64,000 nucleotides of DNA from Oceanimonas baumannii (GCF_002245495.1 NZ_NQJF01000011.1:62001-126000); one strand, 5' to 3'; counted from the stretch's first letter, positions 8,671 to 18,308 are shown. Notes: a model not told the origin generated them from the sequence alone. Numbers and translations: made by a program.

Positions 8671-9686
8671 AAATCCGCCAGGGGTAACGGTACCACCATC
8701 AGCGCGGCCCGGTGGCCGGGTGCCACATCCGCATTGGGAAACACCACTGCTTCCTGGCTGGCTTTAACATGCCAGTGCTGTTGCTCATCCGTTGCCAGCA
8801 AATCTCCCTGCGTAAAGGAGGTAAAATTGGATACATTGCTCGCAAAGGCCAGCCGGAAATGCTCACTTTGCTTGAAAATTTCCTGACTGATGCCAAATAC
8901 CTCCAGCTGGGCCGGCTGTAATGCCGGAGGCTGCCAGGCCGGGTCACTGATCAGTGCCTCAAGGCAGCCGGCAAGCTCGGTAAGCCTCGTCAGGTCGTTT
9001 TTCCCAAAAGGCATGACTTTGCCGAGTTCGAGGGTAAAGGCGTGAGCATTAAAACGGCGGGCACTGAAATAACTGAAGGTAGAAGTTGGCGCATGGGCAA
9101 GCAACACGGTGTTGATGCCGGACGCCTGCAAAAAGGCCAGCTGGCTGGCACTGTAGGCCGCGCCGTGAAGAAAGGGATATACCGCAAACTTTTCCCGCTG
9201 TGAAGGGCGGATAGCGGTATGCAGATCATAATGCAGACGCTCGCTATTACCGCGAGCTGAAAAGAACCGTGTGACATAACTCTCCAGGAGCGCTGCCCGC
9301 TTGCGCTCCTGCGTGATACGTTCTCCTTGCGCATGCGCGCCGGAAAACAGCCGGTTCATATTTTCATCGAGTTCACGCCGGCCGGCATTCATGCCTGCCA
9401 GGTTGCCAAAAATAAACAGCACCCGTTGCCGGCATAGCAAGGAACCGGCTATCAGCCGCTTCAGCAACGCTTCACACAGCTCAATGGGCGCAGTTTCGTT
9501 ACCATGAATGCCACATGAGATAACCAGATCCCGTTCACCGGGAGATGCCGGCTCAAGACACAGCACCCCGGTATCCCATACTTCGGCTCGGGTGCCATGG
9601 GGCAGTTCACATTCAAGGGGAGCCAAGTACCGGGGGTGCTCTCGGCTGAGCGCAAGAAAGTCAGCAAGCTTGTGAGTCTGAGTCAT
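8658..9686 (-). CDS. astE: Succinylglutamate desuccinylase
   Basis: A 342-residue zinc hydrolase of the AstE/aspartoacylase family. It catalyses the last step of arginine succinyltransferase catabolism: N-succinylglutamate to glutamate plus succinate. The zinc motif SCGIHGNETAPIE is intact, followed by the YDLHTAIRPS segment supplying the third ligand. GGAGGT lies just before ATG 9686 (an in-frame start at 9698 is 4 residues longer and less well placed). The other ast genes are not in the window, so astE is detached from a full ast operon here. Length fits the family (about 320-345). Confidence 0.92.
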   Translation of the reverse strand: MTQTHKLADFLALSREHPRYLAPLECELPHGTRAEVWDTGVLCLEPASPGERDLVISCGIHGNETAPIELCEALLKRLIAGSLLCRQRVLFIFGNLAGMNAGRRELDENMNRLFSGAHAQGERITQERKRAALLESYVTRFFSARGNSERLHYDLHTAIRPSQREKFAVYPFLHGAAYSASQLAFLQASGINTVLLAHAPTSTFSYFSARRFNAHAFTLELGKVMPFGKNDLTRLTELAGCLEALISDPAWQPPALQPAQLEVFGISQEIFKQSEHFRLAFASNVSNFTSFTQGDLLATDEQQHWHVKASQEAVVFPNADVAPGHRAALMVVPLPLADLPLG

Positions 9687-9790
9687 AGATACCTCCAAGA
9701 ATCCATTTTATTGCCAGATATTTTAACGCAATAAAACACAATTTTGGTATCTATGTCTAAAGCTAACGCTGTTATCCCGGATAATAAAAT

Positions 9791-9824
9791 GAAAAACGGG
9801 CCGGTACAGACAGCTCACCGGCCC
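9791..9824 (-). terminator. Terminator of pgm
   Basis: On the minus strand GGGCCGGT pairs with ACCGGCCC (8 bp, 11-base loop) and is followed by GTTTTTC, seven bases beyond the pgm stop. Confidence 0.85.
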
Positions 9825-9830
9825 CCGGCA

Positions 9831-11474
9831 TCAGACGCCGGCCCGGGCGAAAACCTCACTGACCAGTTCCCGGGCTTCGCTGATCAGCTGCTCCAGATGT
9901 GCTTCACTGCGGAAACTCTCCGCATAAATTTTGTATACCTGTTCGGTGCCGCTGGGTCTGGCAGCAAACCAGCCTTGTCCGGTCACCACCTTTAAACCAC
10001 CGATGGGCGCATCATTGCCCGGCGCAGCGGTCAGGCGGGCCACAATAGCATCACCGGCCAGCGTATCCGCTTTGATGCTCTCCGGCTTCAGCTCAGCCAG
10101 TACCTTTTTCTGAGCATAAGTGGCGGGAGCGTCCACCCGCTGGTAATGCGGCCGCCCCAGGGTGTCGGTCAGCATGGCGTAATACTGATGCGGCGTCTTG
10201 CCGGTCACCGCCAGGATTTCAGCCGCCAGCAATGAGGGAATAAAACCGTCTTTATCTGTAGTCCAGACACCACCGTCCTTACGCAAGAAAGAAGCACCGG
10301 CACTTTCTTCACCCACAAACGCGAGCCTGCCCTGCATCAGTGGCTCAACATACCACTTGAAGCCCACCGGCACTTCCATCAGCGGTCGTTCCAGGCTGGC
10401 TGCCACCCGGTCGATAATGGAGGATGACACCAGGGTTTTGCCTACCGCCAGATCGCCCCGCCAGCCCGGCCTGTGGGTAAACAGATAATGAATGCACACC
10501 GCCAGGTAGTGATTGGGGTTCATCAGACCGTCAGCATCGACAATGCCATGACGGTCGTAATCCGGATCATTGCCACAGGCAATGTCAAACTCGTCTTTCA
10601 GTGCCAGCAGATTGCTCATGCTGTATGGGCTGGAGCAGTCCATGCGGATTTTGCCGTCATGATCCAGTGGCATAAAACTAAAATCCGCATCCTGACGTTC
10701 ATTGACCAGCGTGATGTCCAGATTGTAGCGCCTGGCAATATGTGGCCAGTAGGCCAGACCCGAGCCACCCAGCGGATCCACCCCTATCCGGATACCGGCC
10801 CGGCGAATGGCGTCCATGTCAATCACCTGATCAAGATCATTCACATAACCGGCCACATAGTCATGGGGAGTGACCTGCTGCTGGGCTTGTGCAAACGGCA
10901 GGCGTTTAACGCCGGCATTTCCCTCGGCCAGCAACACATTGGCTCGCTGCTGTATCTGGCTGGTGGCTGCAGCACTGGCCGGGCCACCATCAGGTCCGTT
11001 ATATTTAATACCGCCATCCCGGGGCGGATTATGAGACGGTGTAATCACAATCCCATCGGCAATCTGACCGGCATCCGCCCGGTTATGTGCCAGAATGGCA
11101 TGGGAAATCACCGGTGTGGGGGTATAACCTCCCCCCTGCTGAACCCGCACCTCCACGCCGTTGGCGGTGAGTACTTCCAGGGCTGCCCCAAATGCCGCTT
11201 CAGACAGAGCATGCGTATCCATGCCAAGAAACAAGGGGCCGTTCAGACCCTGTGCCTTTCGATATTCGGCTACCGCCTGACAAATGGCATGGATATGAGC
11301 CTGGTTAAAGCTGATATCAAACGAAGACCCCCGGTGACCCGAGGTGCCGAATGCCACCCGCTGAGCATCCTGATTAACATCAGGAACCAGCTGATAAAAG
11401 GCAGACATGAGTTTGGGAAGATTAACGAGATCAGCGGGTTCGGCCGGCTGACCTGCGCGAGAATGCGTGCTCAT
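9831..11474 (-). CDS. pgm: Phosphoglucomutase (alpha-D-glucose 1,6-bisphosphate dependent)
   Basis: A 547-residue protein, the length of E. coli Pgm (546). It interconverts glucose 1-phosphate and glucose 6-phosphate, linking glycolysis to glycogen and cell-wall sugar synthesis. [10 protein letters not shown] near residue 43, the phosphoserine loop [20 protein letters not shown], a metal-binding [12 protein letters not shown] loop, and the C-terminal phosphate-binding [14 protein letters not shown] are all present. It lies 22 bases downstream of seqA, the same seqA-pgm pair found in enteric bacteria, and is probably cotranscribed with it. Confidence 0.97.
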   Translation of the reverse strand: MSTHSRAGQPAEPADLVNLPKLMSAFYQLVPDVNQDAQRVAFGTSGHRGSSFDISFNQAHIHAICQAVAEYRKAQGLNGPLFLGMDTHALSEAAFGAALEVLTANGVEVRVQQGGGYTPTPVISHAILAHNRADAGQIADGIVITPSHNPPRDGGIKYNGPDGGPASAAATSQIQQRANVLLAEGNAGVKRLPFAQAQQQVTPHDYVAGYVNDLDQVIDMDAIRRAGIRIGVDPLGGSGLAYWPHIARRYNLDITLVNERQDADFSFMPLDHDGKIRMDCSSPYSMSNLLALKDEFDIACGNDPDYDRHGIVDADGLMNPNHYLAVCIHYLFTHRPGWRGDLAVGKTLVSSSIIDRVAASLERPLMEVPVGFKWYVEPLMQGRLAFVGEESAGASFLRKDGGVWTTDKDGFIPSLLAAEILAVTGKTPHQYYAMLTDTLGRPHYQRVDAPATYAQKKVLAELKPESIKADTLAGDAIVARLTAAPGNDAPIGGLKVVTGQGWFAARPSGTEQVYKIYAESFRSEAHLEQLISEARELVSEVFARAGV

Positions 11475-11496
11475 GCGTATTCAGTCCTTGATGAAT

Positions 11497-12003
11497 TCAG
11501 ATACTTTTACTGACGCGCTCAATTAAACCGTGGGCATACCCCATGGCAGCCATCAGTTGTGTCACTATGTTGCGCTTGCGACCGGTATTGGTATTGGTAA
11601 TGACCCAATAGGGGCTGCCTTCAATGGCCCGGGGTTTGGTGGTATTACCCGCCGCCAGCAGCGCCGACTCCGAATCGGCAAAATAGATGCGTTTACGGCC
11701 TTTAATATCTGACGCCTGTGCAAAGGCTACCGGGTTATCCCGATACAGCACCGACAATATGGTCATAAAGCGTTCAATAGCCGAGTCGTAGGCAGACAGG
11801 GTGCCGGCATCCAGCATGCGCAGCACTCCCTCTCCCGGCGCGCTCGTTGCTACCGGCTCGGTGCGGACATCCGCCTGATTGTCCAGTTTCAGCAAACGGC
11901 GCAGTATGTCCGAGGCACTCTCCCCGATATGCCGGGTATTGCTGGCAATGTAGCGGTAAAGATCTTCATCCACCTCAATGGTTTTCATCATTTTTTCAGG
12001 CAT
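11497..12003 (-). CDS. seqA: Negative regulator of replication initiation SeqA
   Basis: About 168 residues; E. coli SeqA has 181. It binds hemimethylated GATC sites and sequesters oriC after initiation. The N-terminal oligomerisation domain MKTIEVDEDLYRYIAS followed by HIGESASDILRRLL is diagnostic, and the C-terminal DNA-binding part contains RKRIYFADSE and NTNTGRKRNIVTQLM. Homologues usually start at MKTIEV (ATG 11988). The GGGAG ribosome site at 12013-12009 is best placed for ATG 12003, which adds MPEKM; I used that start but either is possible. It is divergent from ybfF across about 120 bases. Confidence 0.95.
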   Translation of the reverse strand: MPEKMMKTIEVDEDLYRYIASNTRHIGESASDILRRLLKLDNQADVRTEPVATSAPGEGVLRMLDAGTLSAYDSAIERFMTILSVLYRDNPVAFAQASDIKGRKRIYFADSESALLAAGNTTKPRAIEGSPYWVITNTNTGRKRNIVTQLMAAMGYAHGLIERVSKSI

Positions 12004-12126
12004 ATCCACTCCCAGTGAAGAGTGGGCGATTATACATGTTGCGAGGGTCCGGCCCAAGCAGGTTGCGCCCGCCACATGCTCAGGCAACAATATGAAGACC
12101 TTTCGAACAATGAAACTGCAGTATTC

Positions 12127-12891
12127 ATGGGACTAAATTATCGACAACAGGGCCGGGGTATGCCGGTCATACTGGTACACGGCCTGTTTGGCAGCCTTGA
12201 CAACTTAAACGGCCTGAACCGGGCATTAACAGAACAGTTTGAAGTCATTGCCGTGGATCTACGTAATCACGGCCAGTCTTTCCATAGTGAAGAAATGACC
12301 TACACCGCCATGGCAGAAGATCTGCTGGAACTGGCTGCGCAGTTGCAGCTCGAGCGGCCGGCCATGGTAGGTCACTCCATGGGAGGAAAAGCGGTGATGA
12401 TGGCTGCCGGGCTGGCACCGGAGCGGGTGCGGGGGCTGGTGGTGGCCGACATGGCGCCGGTGGCCTACCAGCAAGTGCGTCATCAGGATGTGTTTTCCGG
12501 TCTGCAGGCCGTGATCGATGCCGGTTGCCAGACCCGCAAAGAGGCAGATGCCGTGCTGGAAAAGCATATCCATACTGCCGGTGTGCGCCAGTTTTTGCTG
12601 AAATCATACAGCGGCGGCAGCAACGTCTGGCGCTTCAATGTGGCGGCACTCAGAAACGCCTATGAAAACATCATGGGCTGGCCGGGACTGCCTGTCCCCT
12701 ATGATGCGCCGGTGCTGTTTATTAAAGGCAGTGAATCCGACTATCTGCTACCCGAGCATCAATCCGCGGTGCAGGCTCAGTTCCCCCGCGCCAGGGCCCG
12801 GGTGATCCAGGACACCGGCCACTGGCTGCATGCCGAGAAACCACAGGTTTTCAACCGTCTGGTACAGGATTTCCTGCTAGCTCTCAGTTAA
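12127..12891 (+). CDS. ybfF: Alpha/beta-hydrolase esterase YbfF
   Basis: 254 residues, the same length as E. coli YbfF. PVILVHGLFGSLDNL gives the oxyanion region, VDLRNHGQS follows, and the nucleophile elbow GHSMGGKA holds the catalytic serine. The C-terminal TGHWLHAEKP supplies the histidine. YbfF is a small esterase active on acyl-CoA or palmitoyl substrates in vitro; its physiological substrate is unsettled. I chose ATG 12127 by alignment to the family; an upstream extension to 12022 has no family counterpart. The seqA/ybfF head-to-head arrangement is conserved with enteric bacteria. Confidence 0.92.
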   Translation: MGLNYRQQGRGMPVILVHGLFGSLDNLNGLNRALTEQFEVIAVDLRNHGQSFHSEEMTYTAMAEDLLELAAQLQLERPAMVGHSMGGKAVMMAAGLAPERVRGLVVADMAPVAYQQVRHQDVFSGLQAVIDAGCQTRKEADAVLEKHIHTAGVRQFLLKSYSGGSNVWRFNVAALRNAYENIMGWPGLPVPYDAPVLFIKGSESDYLLPEHQSAVQAQFPRARARVIQDTGHWLHAEKPQVFNRLVQDFLLALS

Positions 12892-12917
12892 CAGGCTTTC
12901 AGGGTTTGTGCTATAGT
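12888..12917 (+). promoter_or_regulatory. Predicted promoter for DUF2788-ybfE
   Basis: TTAACA (12888-12893), an 18-base spacer and TATAGT (12912-12917) lie about 30 bases before the DUF2788 start and overlap the ybfF stop. No LexA box (CTGT-N8-ACAG) is evident here. Confidence 0.5.
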
Positions 12918-12947
12918 GGCGCCCATTCTTAACGGTCGGTCAACATT

Positions 12948-13169
12948 ATGTCATTGGATCAAATAGAGCTGCTGGAAAGCATGGGGCTAAAACTCTTTTT
13001 TGTAGCTATTTTTCTGCTGATCGGACTGGCCATTCAAGATGTACTTAAACGCGGTAACGTCCCAAAATTCGGGCGTTTCATTGTGTGGCTGGTGCTGTTT
13101 CTCGGCTGTGCCGGCTTTATTGCCAAAGGCATTATAGAAGCGGCATGGGAAAGTGGTGGTGTGGGTTAA
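12948..13169 (+). CDS. DUF2788 small membrane protein
   Basis: A 73-residue protein with two membrane helices (about residues 14-31 and 43-63) separated by a short KRGNVPKFGR loop. It matches the DUF2788 family, a small inner-membrane protein found between ybfF and ybfE in related genera. The function is unknown. Its stop is 3 bases before ybfE, so the two are cotranscribed. Confidence 0.85.
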   Translation: MSLDQIELLESMGLKLFFVAIFLLIGLAIQDVLKRGNVPKFGRFIVWLVLFLGCAGFIAKGIIEAAWESGGVG

Positions 13170-13172
13170 ATC

Positions 13173-13457
13173 ATGGCCAAACAAGAGGCAGACAGAACCA
13201 CGCTGGATCTGTTCGCCGACGAACGTCGGCCCGGCAGACCCAAAACCAACCCCCTGCCCCGGCAGGTTCAGCTTAAGCTAAACAAACGCAATCAGCTCAA
13301 GCGAGATCGCGAGCGCGGTCTGCATCGAATAGAGCTCAAAGTAGATGAGCAACTGTTCAGCAAACTTAATGTTCTGGCCAACGAACGCCGGCTCAGCAGA
13401 GCCGAGCTGATCCAGACTCTGCTGCAGCAACAACTGGCGCAGCAAGAGCAGGATTAA
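13173..13457 (+). CDS. ybfE: LexA-regulated protein YbfE (CopG/RHH-like)
   Basis: A 94-residue soluble, strongly basic protein. The N-terminal LDLFADERRPGRPKTNPL and the C-terminal RIELKVDEQLFSKLNVLA followed by RLSRAELIQTLLQQQL match YbfE; the second part looks like a ribbon-helix-helix DNA-binding fold. In E. coli the gene is part of the SOS regulon. I see no LexA box directly upstream, so that control may not hold here. It leads into fldA 44 bases downstream. Confidence 0.9.
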   Translation: MAKQEADRTTLDLFADERRPGRPKTNPLPRQVQLKLNKRNQLKRDRERGLHRIELKVDEQLFSKLNVLANERRLSRAELIQTLLQQQLAQQEQD

Positions 13458-13501
13458 CGCCAGGTTCCGACAATTACATTCTCAACAGGTACGGCATAAT
13501 T

Positions 13502-14029
13502 ATGGCAAGTGTAGGTCTGTTTTTTGGAAGTGATACCGGCAACACCGAAGCCGTGGCAAAGATGATCCAGAAAGAGCTGGGCAAACAGCTTATCGAAGTC
13601 CATGACATTGCCAAGAGCACCAAGGAAGACATCGCTGGTTTCGATCTGCTGCTGCTGGGCATTCCCACCTGGTACTATGGAGAGTCTCAGGCCGACTGGG
13701 ATGACTTTTTCCCCGAGCTTGAACAAATCGACTTCAACGACAAGCTGGTTGCCATTTTTGGCTGTGGTGATCAGGAAGACTATGCCGAGTACTTCCTTGA
13801 TGCCATGGGCACCCTGAAAGACATTATCGAACCCCGCGGTGCCATTATCATCGGCCACTGGCCTACCGAAGGCTACGATTTTGAAGCCTCCCGCGCCCTG
13901 GTAGACGACGCTCATTTTGTCGGTCTGGGGATTGACGAAGACCGGCAGCCCGAGCTGACTCAGGACCGGGTAAAAGGCTGGTGCAAGCAGATTTATGAAG
14001 AAATGTGTCTGCAAGAGCTGGAAGGTTAA
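13502..14029 (+). CDS. fldA: Flavodoxin I
   Basis: 175 residues, one short of E. coli FldA. It is a cytoplasmic FMN electron carrier that serves isoprenoid, biotin and radical-SAM enzymes and replaces ferredoxin under iron shortage. The phosphate-binding loop FFGSDTGNTEAVA is at residues 7-19; the isoalloxazine-binding loops are GIPTWYYGE and FGCGDQEDYAEYF. In enteric bacteria fldA lies directly before fur; here a transpeptidase and lpp lie between them. Confidence 0.96.
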   Translation: MASVGLFFGSDTGNTEAVAKMIQKELGKQLIEVHDIAKSTKEDIAGFDLLLLGIPTWYYGESQADWDDFFPELEQIDFNDKLVAIFGCGDQEDYAEYFLDAMGTLKDIIEPRGAIIIGHWPTEGYDFEASRALVDDAHFVGLGIDEDRQPELTQDRVKGWCKQIYEEMCLQELEG

Positions 14030-14048
14030 TACGACAGTTCAGGTCTTT

Positions 14049-14077
14049 AAGGGATGCGCCCGGCGCATCCCTTTTTT
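14049..14077 (+). terminator. Terminator of fldA
   Basis: A GGGATGCGCC / GGCGCATCCC stem followed by T6, 20 bases after the fldA stop. Confidence 0.9.
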
Positions 14078-14127
14078 GTACAACAAGGGTATGATCCCGG
14101 TTCAAACCACAGTGAGAGAACCAAGCT

Positions 14128-15036
14128 ATGAAACTGTTTAGTGCCATTCTGCTCGGCCTGCTGCTGCCTCTGTCGCTGGCACAAGCGGCTGTGCGCCCGT
14201 TACCGCTGCCCGCTAACAAAGGACAGCCGGTAGGACAAATTCTTATTCACACCGCTCAGGAAGGTGACACCCTGGCCGGCCTGGCACGTTACTATGGTGT
14301 CAGCCCGATTCTGATGATGGCCGCCAATCCGGAGCAGGATCTGCTGTTATTACGCCCCGGTGATCGCATCATGATCCCGAATCAGATGCTGCTTCCCCGT
14401 GCCGAAACCCAGGGCATTGTCATTAACCTGGCAGAGCTACGCCTTTACTACTATCCGAACAATGAAGATCAGGTTTATGTCTTTCCCATCGGCATTGGCC
14501 GCGTTGGCCGTGCAACCCCCGAAATGGTGACCTCCATTTCCCAGATGCGGGAGAACCCCACCTGGACCCCCACTACCACCACCCGGCGGGAATATGCCGC
14601 CAAAGGTATTCCTCTGCCCGCCGTGGTGCCTGCCGGCCCCGATAATCCTCTGGGCGAATATGCCATGCGCCTGGCCTATGGCAGTGGTGAATACCTGATC
14701 CACGGCACCAATGATCCCCTGGATGTAGGCCTTCGCTCCAGCGCCGGCTGCATTCGTATGTATCCGGAACATGTCGAGTGGCTGTTCACCCAGGTCGACA
14801 AGGGTACCCGGGTACAGATCGTCAACCAGTCACTGAAGGTCAGCACCGATGAATACGGCCAGACCTTTGTCGAGTCCCACGAGCCCCTCACTCCGGAAGG
14901 CCGGGTAGACACCCGCCCGGTGGATATCAGCGAGCTGGAGCCATTACTGCAGAACGGCCTCGACAGAAGCACGCTTGAGCATATCATCAGCCAGCAGCAG
15001 GCCACACCGCAACTGGTAGGCCAGAGTCAGTACTGA
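14128..15036 (+). CDS. L,D-transpeptidase (ErfK/YbiS/YcfS/YnhG type)
   Basis: A 302-residue exported enzyme. Residues 1-21 are a signal peptide ending AQA-A. A LysM peptidoglycan-binding motif follows (HTAQEGDTLAGLARYYGVSP to RPGDRIMIP, about residues 42-89), then a YkuD catalytic domain with the active-site block LIHGTND ... SSAGCIRMYPEHVEWLF containing the histidine and the nucleophilic cysteine. This architecture is that of the enzymes that attach Braun lipoprotein to meso-diaminopimelate in peptidoglycan. The gene is convergent with lpp, its likely substrate, and they share one terminator. Which E. coli paralogue it equals cannot be decided by eye. Confidence 0.93.
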   Translation: MKLFSAILLGLLLPLSLAQAAVRPLPLPANKGQPVGQILIHTAQEGDTLAGLARYYGVSPILMMAANPEQDLLLLRPGDRIMIPNQMLLPRAETQGIVINLAELRLYYYPNNEDQVYVFPIGIGRVGRATPEMVTSISQMRENPTWTPTTTTRREYAAKGIPLPAVVPAGPDNPLGEYAMRLAYGSGEYLIHGTNDPLDVGLRSSAGCIRMYPEHVEWLFTQVDKGTRVQIVNQSLKVSTDEYGQTFVESHEPLTPEGRVDTRPVDISELEPLLQNGLDRSTLEHIISQQQATPQLVGQSQY

Positions 15037-15093
15037 TAAGGTAACCGGTTATACAGTAACGCTGTGCATCCGGCTATTCATGTTATTTCGACC

Positions 15094-15125
15094 AAAAAAA
15101 AGCCCGACAAGTGTCGGGCTTTTTA
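15094..15125. terminator. Bidirectional terminator between L,D-transpeptidase and lpp
   Basis: A 9-bp stem (AGCCCGACA / TGTCGGGCT) flanked by A8 on the left and T5 on the right, placed between the two convergent stop codons. Confidence 0.9.
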
Positions 15126-15140
15126 GTATCTGGAAGACTG

Positions 15141-15383
15141 TTACTTGGTGTAACGGCCCATTTGGTCCAGACGAGAGTTGGCGCGGTCGGCAGAAGCACG
15201 GGCTTCGGCAACGTCAGCAGCCAGACGGTCGATTTTAGCAGCGTTGGACTGCTGGCCTTGTTGAACGGCCTGAACGTCCTGAGACAGGCTGTCCAGTTTC
15301 TGTTCCAGAGCAGTAGTAGAGCTACAACCAGCCAGCATCAGGGCACCAACTACACCACCAACCATCATCATTTTATTACGCAT
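15141..15383 (-). CDS. lpp: Major outer-membrane (Braun-type) lipoprotein
   Basis: An 80-residue precursor. A lipoprotein signal with lipobox LMLAGC puts the lipidated Cys at position 20. The mature part is a continuous heptad-repeat coiled coil (LEQKLDSLSQDVQAVQQGQ, then KIDRLAADVAEARASADRAN) that ends in RYTK, with the C-terminal lysine used for cross-linking to peptidoglycan. It anchors the outer membrane to the wall. AAGGAG lies 6 bases before ATG 15383. It is convergent with an L,D-transpeptidase, which is a functionally sensible neighbour. Confidence 0.95.
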   Translation of the reverse strand: MRNKMMMVGGVVGALMLAGCSSTTALEQKLDSLSQDVQAVQQGQQSNAAKIDRLAADVAEARASADRANSRLDQMGRYTK

Positions 15384-15994
15384 TACATGCTCCTTGTTTT
15401 AATGGGAGTCAAAAAGACCACATTGGCGAACTAAGTATGAACGAAGTTCACCGTGAACCGCAAATTATTTTATAGACCATGACATTAGGAAATTTTGCTT
15501 AACATCATGATTCAGCGCTGTTTGTTGCTTTTTTACGCACACGGAGTGCACGCTCCATTTCAGCAACCCACTTACCGCTTTCATTAACAATGTTAATACG
15601 TAATTATGGAAAAAACTTGTCACTTCCAGTGCTTTTGCGCCGGATTTCGTCGAGTCCGTCACGATTCGGATAAACTTGCGCATCTCATTCTGCCCCATAT
15701 TGGCCTGAACAAGATAGCGTTTGCCGCACCGCCTCACGCCAGCTGTCGGGCCGGGCATCATGGAGTAACGCTGATCGGCCATCGAACACACGATCATTCC
15801 GCCAAATGCTCCGGCATGCCAATCAGCAGGCATTGCGCTGACACACAGAAAGAACTCGAATGAATCCCACCCACAAAGGAGATCTGTCAGCATACCGCCG
15901 GTTTTACCACTGTTTCCGAATTCAGGTTGCCTTTAGGGGCAGGAAGACGCAAAATTGGCACTAATACCCAAATGAAATGTGAATCGTTGATTTT
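15384..15994. other. 611-base spacer upstream of lpp and fur; possible gene remnant
   Basis: No convincing intact gene. It contains the lpp promoter side (left) and the fur promoter side (right). On the minus strand about 15840-15600 encodes plausible-looking protein (GQNEMRKFIRIVTDS, then KALEVTSFFHN). After a one-base shift another frame continues for about 30 residues (RINIVNESGKWVAEMERAL) to a stop near 15510. That looks like a decayed gene, but I do not recognise the family. Confidence 0.4.
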
Positions 15995-16426
15995 ATGGCC
16001 GATAACAATCAAGCACTGAAAAAAGCAGGACTTAAGGTCACGCTTCCCCGGATCAAAATCCTGGAGCTGTTACAACAACCCGACACCCAACATGTCAGTG
16101 CGGAAGAGCTGTACAAATTGCTGATAGATCAAGGCGAAGAAATTGGTCTGGCCACTGTTTACCGGGTACTGAATCAGTTTGATGATGCCGGCATCGTCAC
16201 CCGCCATCATTTTGAAGGCGGCAAGTCCGTGTTTGAACTCGCCACCCAGGAACATCACGACCATCTGGTATGTCTTGACTGTGGCAAGGTGATTGAATTT
16301 CACGACGAAGTCATTGAAGAGCGCCAGCGCGTCATTGCCGGACAGTTCAATATCAAGCTGACCAATCACAGCCTCTATCTTTATGGGCATTGCACCAATG
16401 ATGACTGTCAGCACAACGACGAATAA
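15995..16426 (+). CDS. fur: Ferric uptake regulator
   Basis: A 143-residue protein with the Fur pattern throughout: N-terminal winged helix ALKKAGLKVTLPRIKILELL, recognition region EIGLATVYRVLNQFDDAGIVTRH, metal sites in HHFEGGKSVFEL and EHHDHLVCLDCGKVIEF, and a C-terminal CTNDDC cysteine pair. It represses iron-uptake genes when loaded with Fe2+. I see no clear Fur box within the bases directly upstream. It is convergent with glnS. Confidence 0.97.
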   Translation: MADNNQALKKAGLKVTLPRIKILELLQQPDTQHVSAEELYKLLIDQGEEIGLATVYRVLNQFDDAGIVTRHHFEGGKSVFELATQEHHDHLVCLDCGKVIEFHDEVIEERQRVIAGQFNIKLTNHSLYLYGHCTNDDCQHNDE

Positions 16427-16451
16427 ATAGTTTCAACATTGAGCAACCCAG

Positions 16452-16482
16452 AAAAAAGCCGCAGCACGCTGCGGCTTTTTTA
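16452..16482. terminator. Bidirectional terminator between fur and glnS
   Basis: A GCCGCAG / CTGCGGC stem with A6 on the left and T6 on the right, between the convergent fur and glnS stops. Confidence 0.9.
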
Positions 16483-16499
16483 CGTTAAGTATCAGTCTG

Positions 16500-18161
16500 T
16501 CAGACTGCTTCCTTACCCCAGGAATCACGCAATGCCACGGTCAGGTTAAACACCAGAGCATCCGCTTCGCTGTCACGGCAGAAATAGCCTTCCCGCTCAA
16601 ACTGATACGCACGCTCGGCTGGCGCTTGTGCCAGTGAGGGCTCGACCACAGCGCCACTGAGCACCTGCAGAGAGTCCGGGTTCAGCGCCGCGTCAAAGGA
16701 TTCAGCCGCACCCGGGTTGGGCACACTGAACAGACGATCATACAAACGCACTTCCGCCGGCACGCCACGACTGGCAGATACCCAGTGGATCACGCCTTTG
16801 ACCTTGCGTCCGTCGGCAGGATCCTTGCCTAGGGTATCGGCGTCGTAGCTGCAAAAAATGGTGGTAATGTTACCGGCATCATCTTTTTCCACCCGTTCAG
16901 CCTTGATCACATAAGCATTACGCAGACGGACCTCTTTGCCCAGCACCAGTCGCTTGTATTTTTTGTTGGCTTCTTCCCGGAAGTCCGCTTCGTCGATGAA
17001 CATTTCACGGGTAAACGGAATATCACGCTCGCCCATCTCAGGCTTGTTCGGGTGGTTGGGTGCCTTAAGTATTTCCTCATAGCCTTCGGGCAGGTTTTCA
17101 ATCACCAGCCTGACCGGACGCAGCACCGCCATGGCGCGGGGCGCGTTCTCGTTGAGATCGTCGCGGATACAAGCCTCAAGCATGCCCATTTCTACGGTGT
17201 TATCCTGTTTGGTAACACCGATACGACGACAAAACTCGCGAATAGAGGCCGGAGTATATCCACGGCGACGCAAGCCGGAGATCGTCGGCATACGCGGATC
17301 GTTCCAACCGGCGACATGACCATCGACCACCAGCTGGTTCAGCTTGCGCTTGGACATAACTGTATATTCCAGATTGAGCCGGGAAAACTCGTACTGGCGC
17401 GGGTGACAATCAATGCTGATGTTGTCGAGTACCCAGTCATACAGCCGGCGGTTATCCTGAAATTCCAGCGTACACAGAGAATGGCTGATACCTTCCAGCG
17501 CATCGGAAATACAATGGGTGAAGTCGTACATGGGGTAAATGCGCCACTGATCACCAGTCTGATGATGGTGGGCGAAACGCACCCGGTAAATCACGGGGTC
17601 ACGCATCACCATAAAAGAGGAAGCCATGTCGATTTTGGCACGCAGACAAACGGTCCCCTCGGCGAATTCACCATTACGCATGCGGGCAAACAAGGCCAGG
17701 TTTTCTTCCACCGGACGATCCCGGTACGGGCTGTTACGGCCGGGGCTGGTCAAAGTACCGCGATATTCACGAATTTGCTCCGGTGTCAGCTCATCGACAT
17801 AGGCCAGGCCTTTTTCAATCAGCTCAACGGCATAACCATAGAGCTGTTCGAAATAGTCGGACGAGTAACGAATGTCACCGCTCCATTCAAACCCCAGCCA
17901 TTGCACATCGCGTTTGATGGACTCGACATATTCCACACTTTCCTTTTCGGGGTTGGTGTCGTCAAAGCGCAGGTTACATTTGCCCTGATAATCTTCGGCA
18001 ATGCCGAAATTCAGGCAGATGGATTTGGCATGACCAATATGCAGATAGCCATTAGGCTCTGGTGGAAAACGGGTTTGCACCGACTGATGTTTACCGCTGG
18101 CCAGATCTTCATCAATGATCTGACGAATGAAATTGCTGGGACTATGGTCCGCCTGACTCAT
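16500..18161 (-). CDS. glnS: Glutaminyl-tRNA synthetase
   Basis: A 553-residue class I synthetase (E. coli 554) that charges tRNA-Gln. The HIGH-type motif is [17 protein letters not shown] near residues 31-47 and the KMSKS-type motif is VMSKRKL. The C-terminal beta-barrel anticodon-binding domains follow ([20 protein letters not shown]). AGGTG precedes ATG 18161. It is monocistronic by appearance. Confidence 0.97.
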   Translation of the reverse strand: MSQADHSPSNFIRQIIDEDLASGKHQSVQTRFPPEPNGYLHIGHAKSICLNFGIAEDYQGKCNLRFDDTNPEKESVEYVESIKRDVQWLGFEWSGDIRYSSDYFEQLYGYAVELIEKGLAYVDELTPEQIREYRGTLTSPGRNSPYRDRPVEENLALFARMRNGEFAEGTVCLRAKIDMASSFMVMRDPVIYRVRFAHHHQTGDQWRIYPMYDFTHCISDALEGISHSLCTLEFQDNRRLYDWVLDNISIDCHPRQYEFSRLNLEYTVMSKRKLNQLVVDGHVAGWNDPRMPTISGLRRRGYTPASIREFCRRIGVTKQDNTVEMGMLEACIRDDLNENAPRAMAVLRPVRLVIENLPEGYEEILKAPNHPNKPEMGERDIPFTREMFIDEADFREEANKKYKRLVLGKEVRLRNAYVIKAERVEKDDAGNITTIFCSYDADTLGKDPADGRKVKGVIHWVSASRGVPAEVRLYDRLFSVPNPGAAESFDAALNPDSLQVLSGAVVEPSLAQAPAERAYQFEREGYFCRDSEADALVFNLTVALRDSWGKEAV

Positions 18162-18265
18162 TCAATGCACCTCGAAACTGGAAAATGGTGTGATGGGATC
18201 AAACGACCATGATCCATGATTCCGGCGCATGGCTCAATAGGGCCGCCATGATAAAGCGGCTAAAA

Positions 18266-18290
18266 GCAAGAAAGCCGCCTGCCGGCGGCT
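18266..18290 (-). terminator. Terminator of phaC / pha operon
   Basis: On the minus strand AGCCGCC-GGCA-GGCGGCT is followed by TTCTTGC, a few bases beyond the phaC stop at 18309. The T tract is imperfect. Confidence 0.6.
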
Positions 18291-18308
18291 CAAAATATCA
18301 GCAAATAA

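Noticed and set aside
15465..15893. A 142-codon minus-strand frame treated as one intact gene
   Set aside because: Protein-like sequence switches to another frame partway, and there is no ribosome site at the start; a remnant is more likely than an intact gene.
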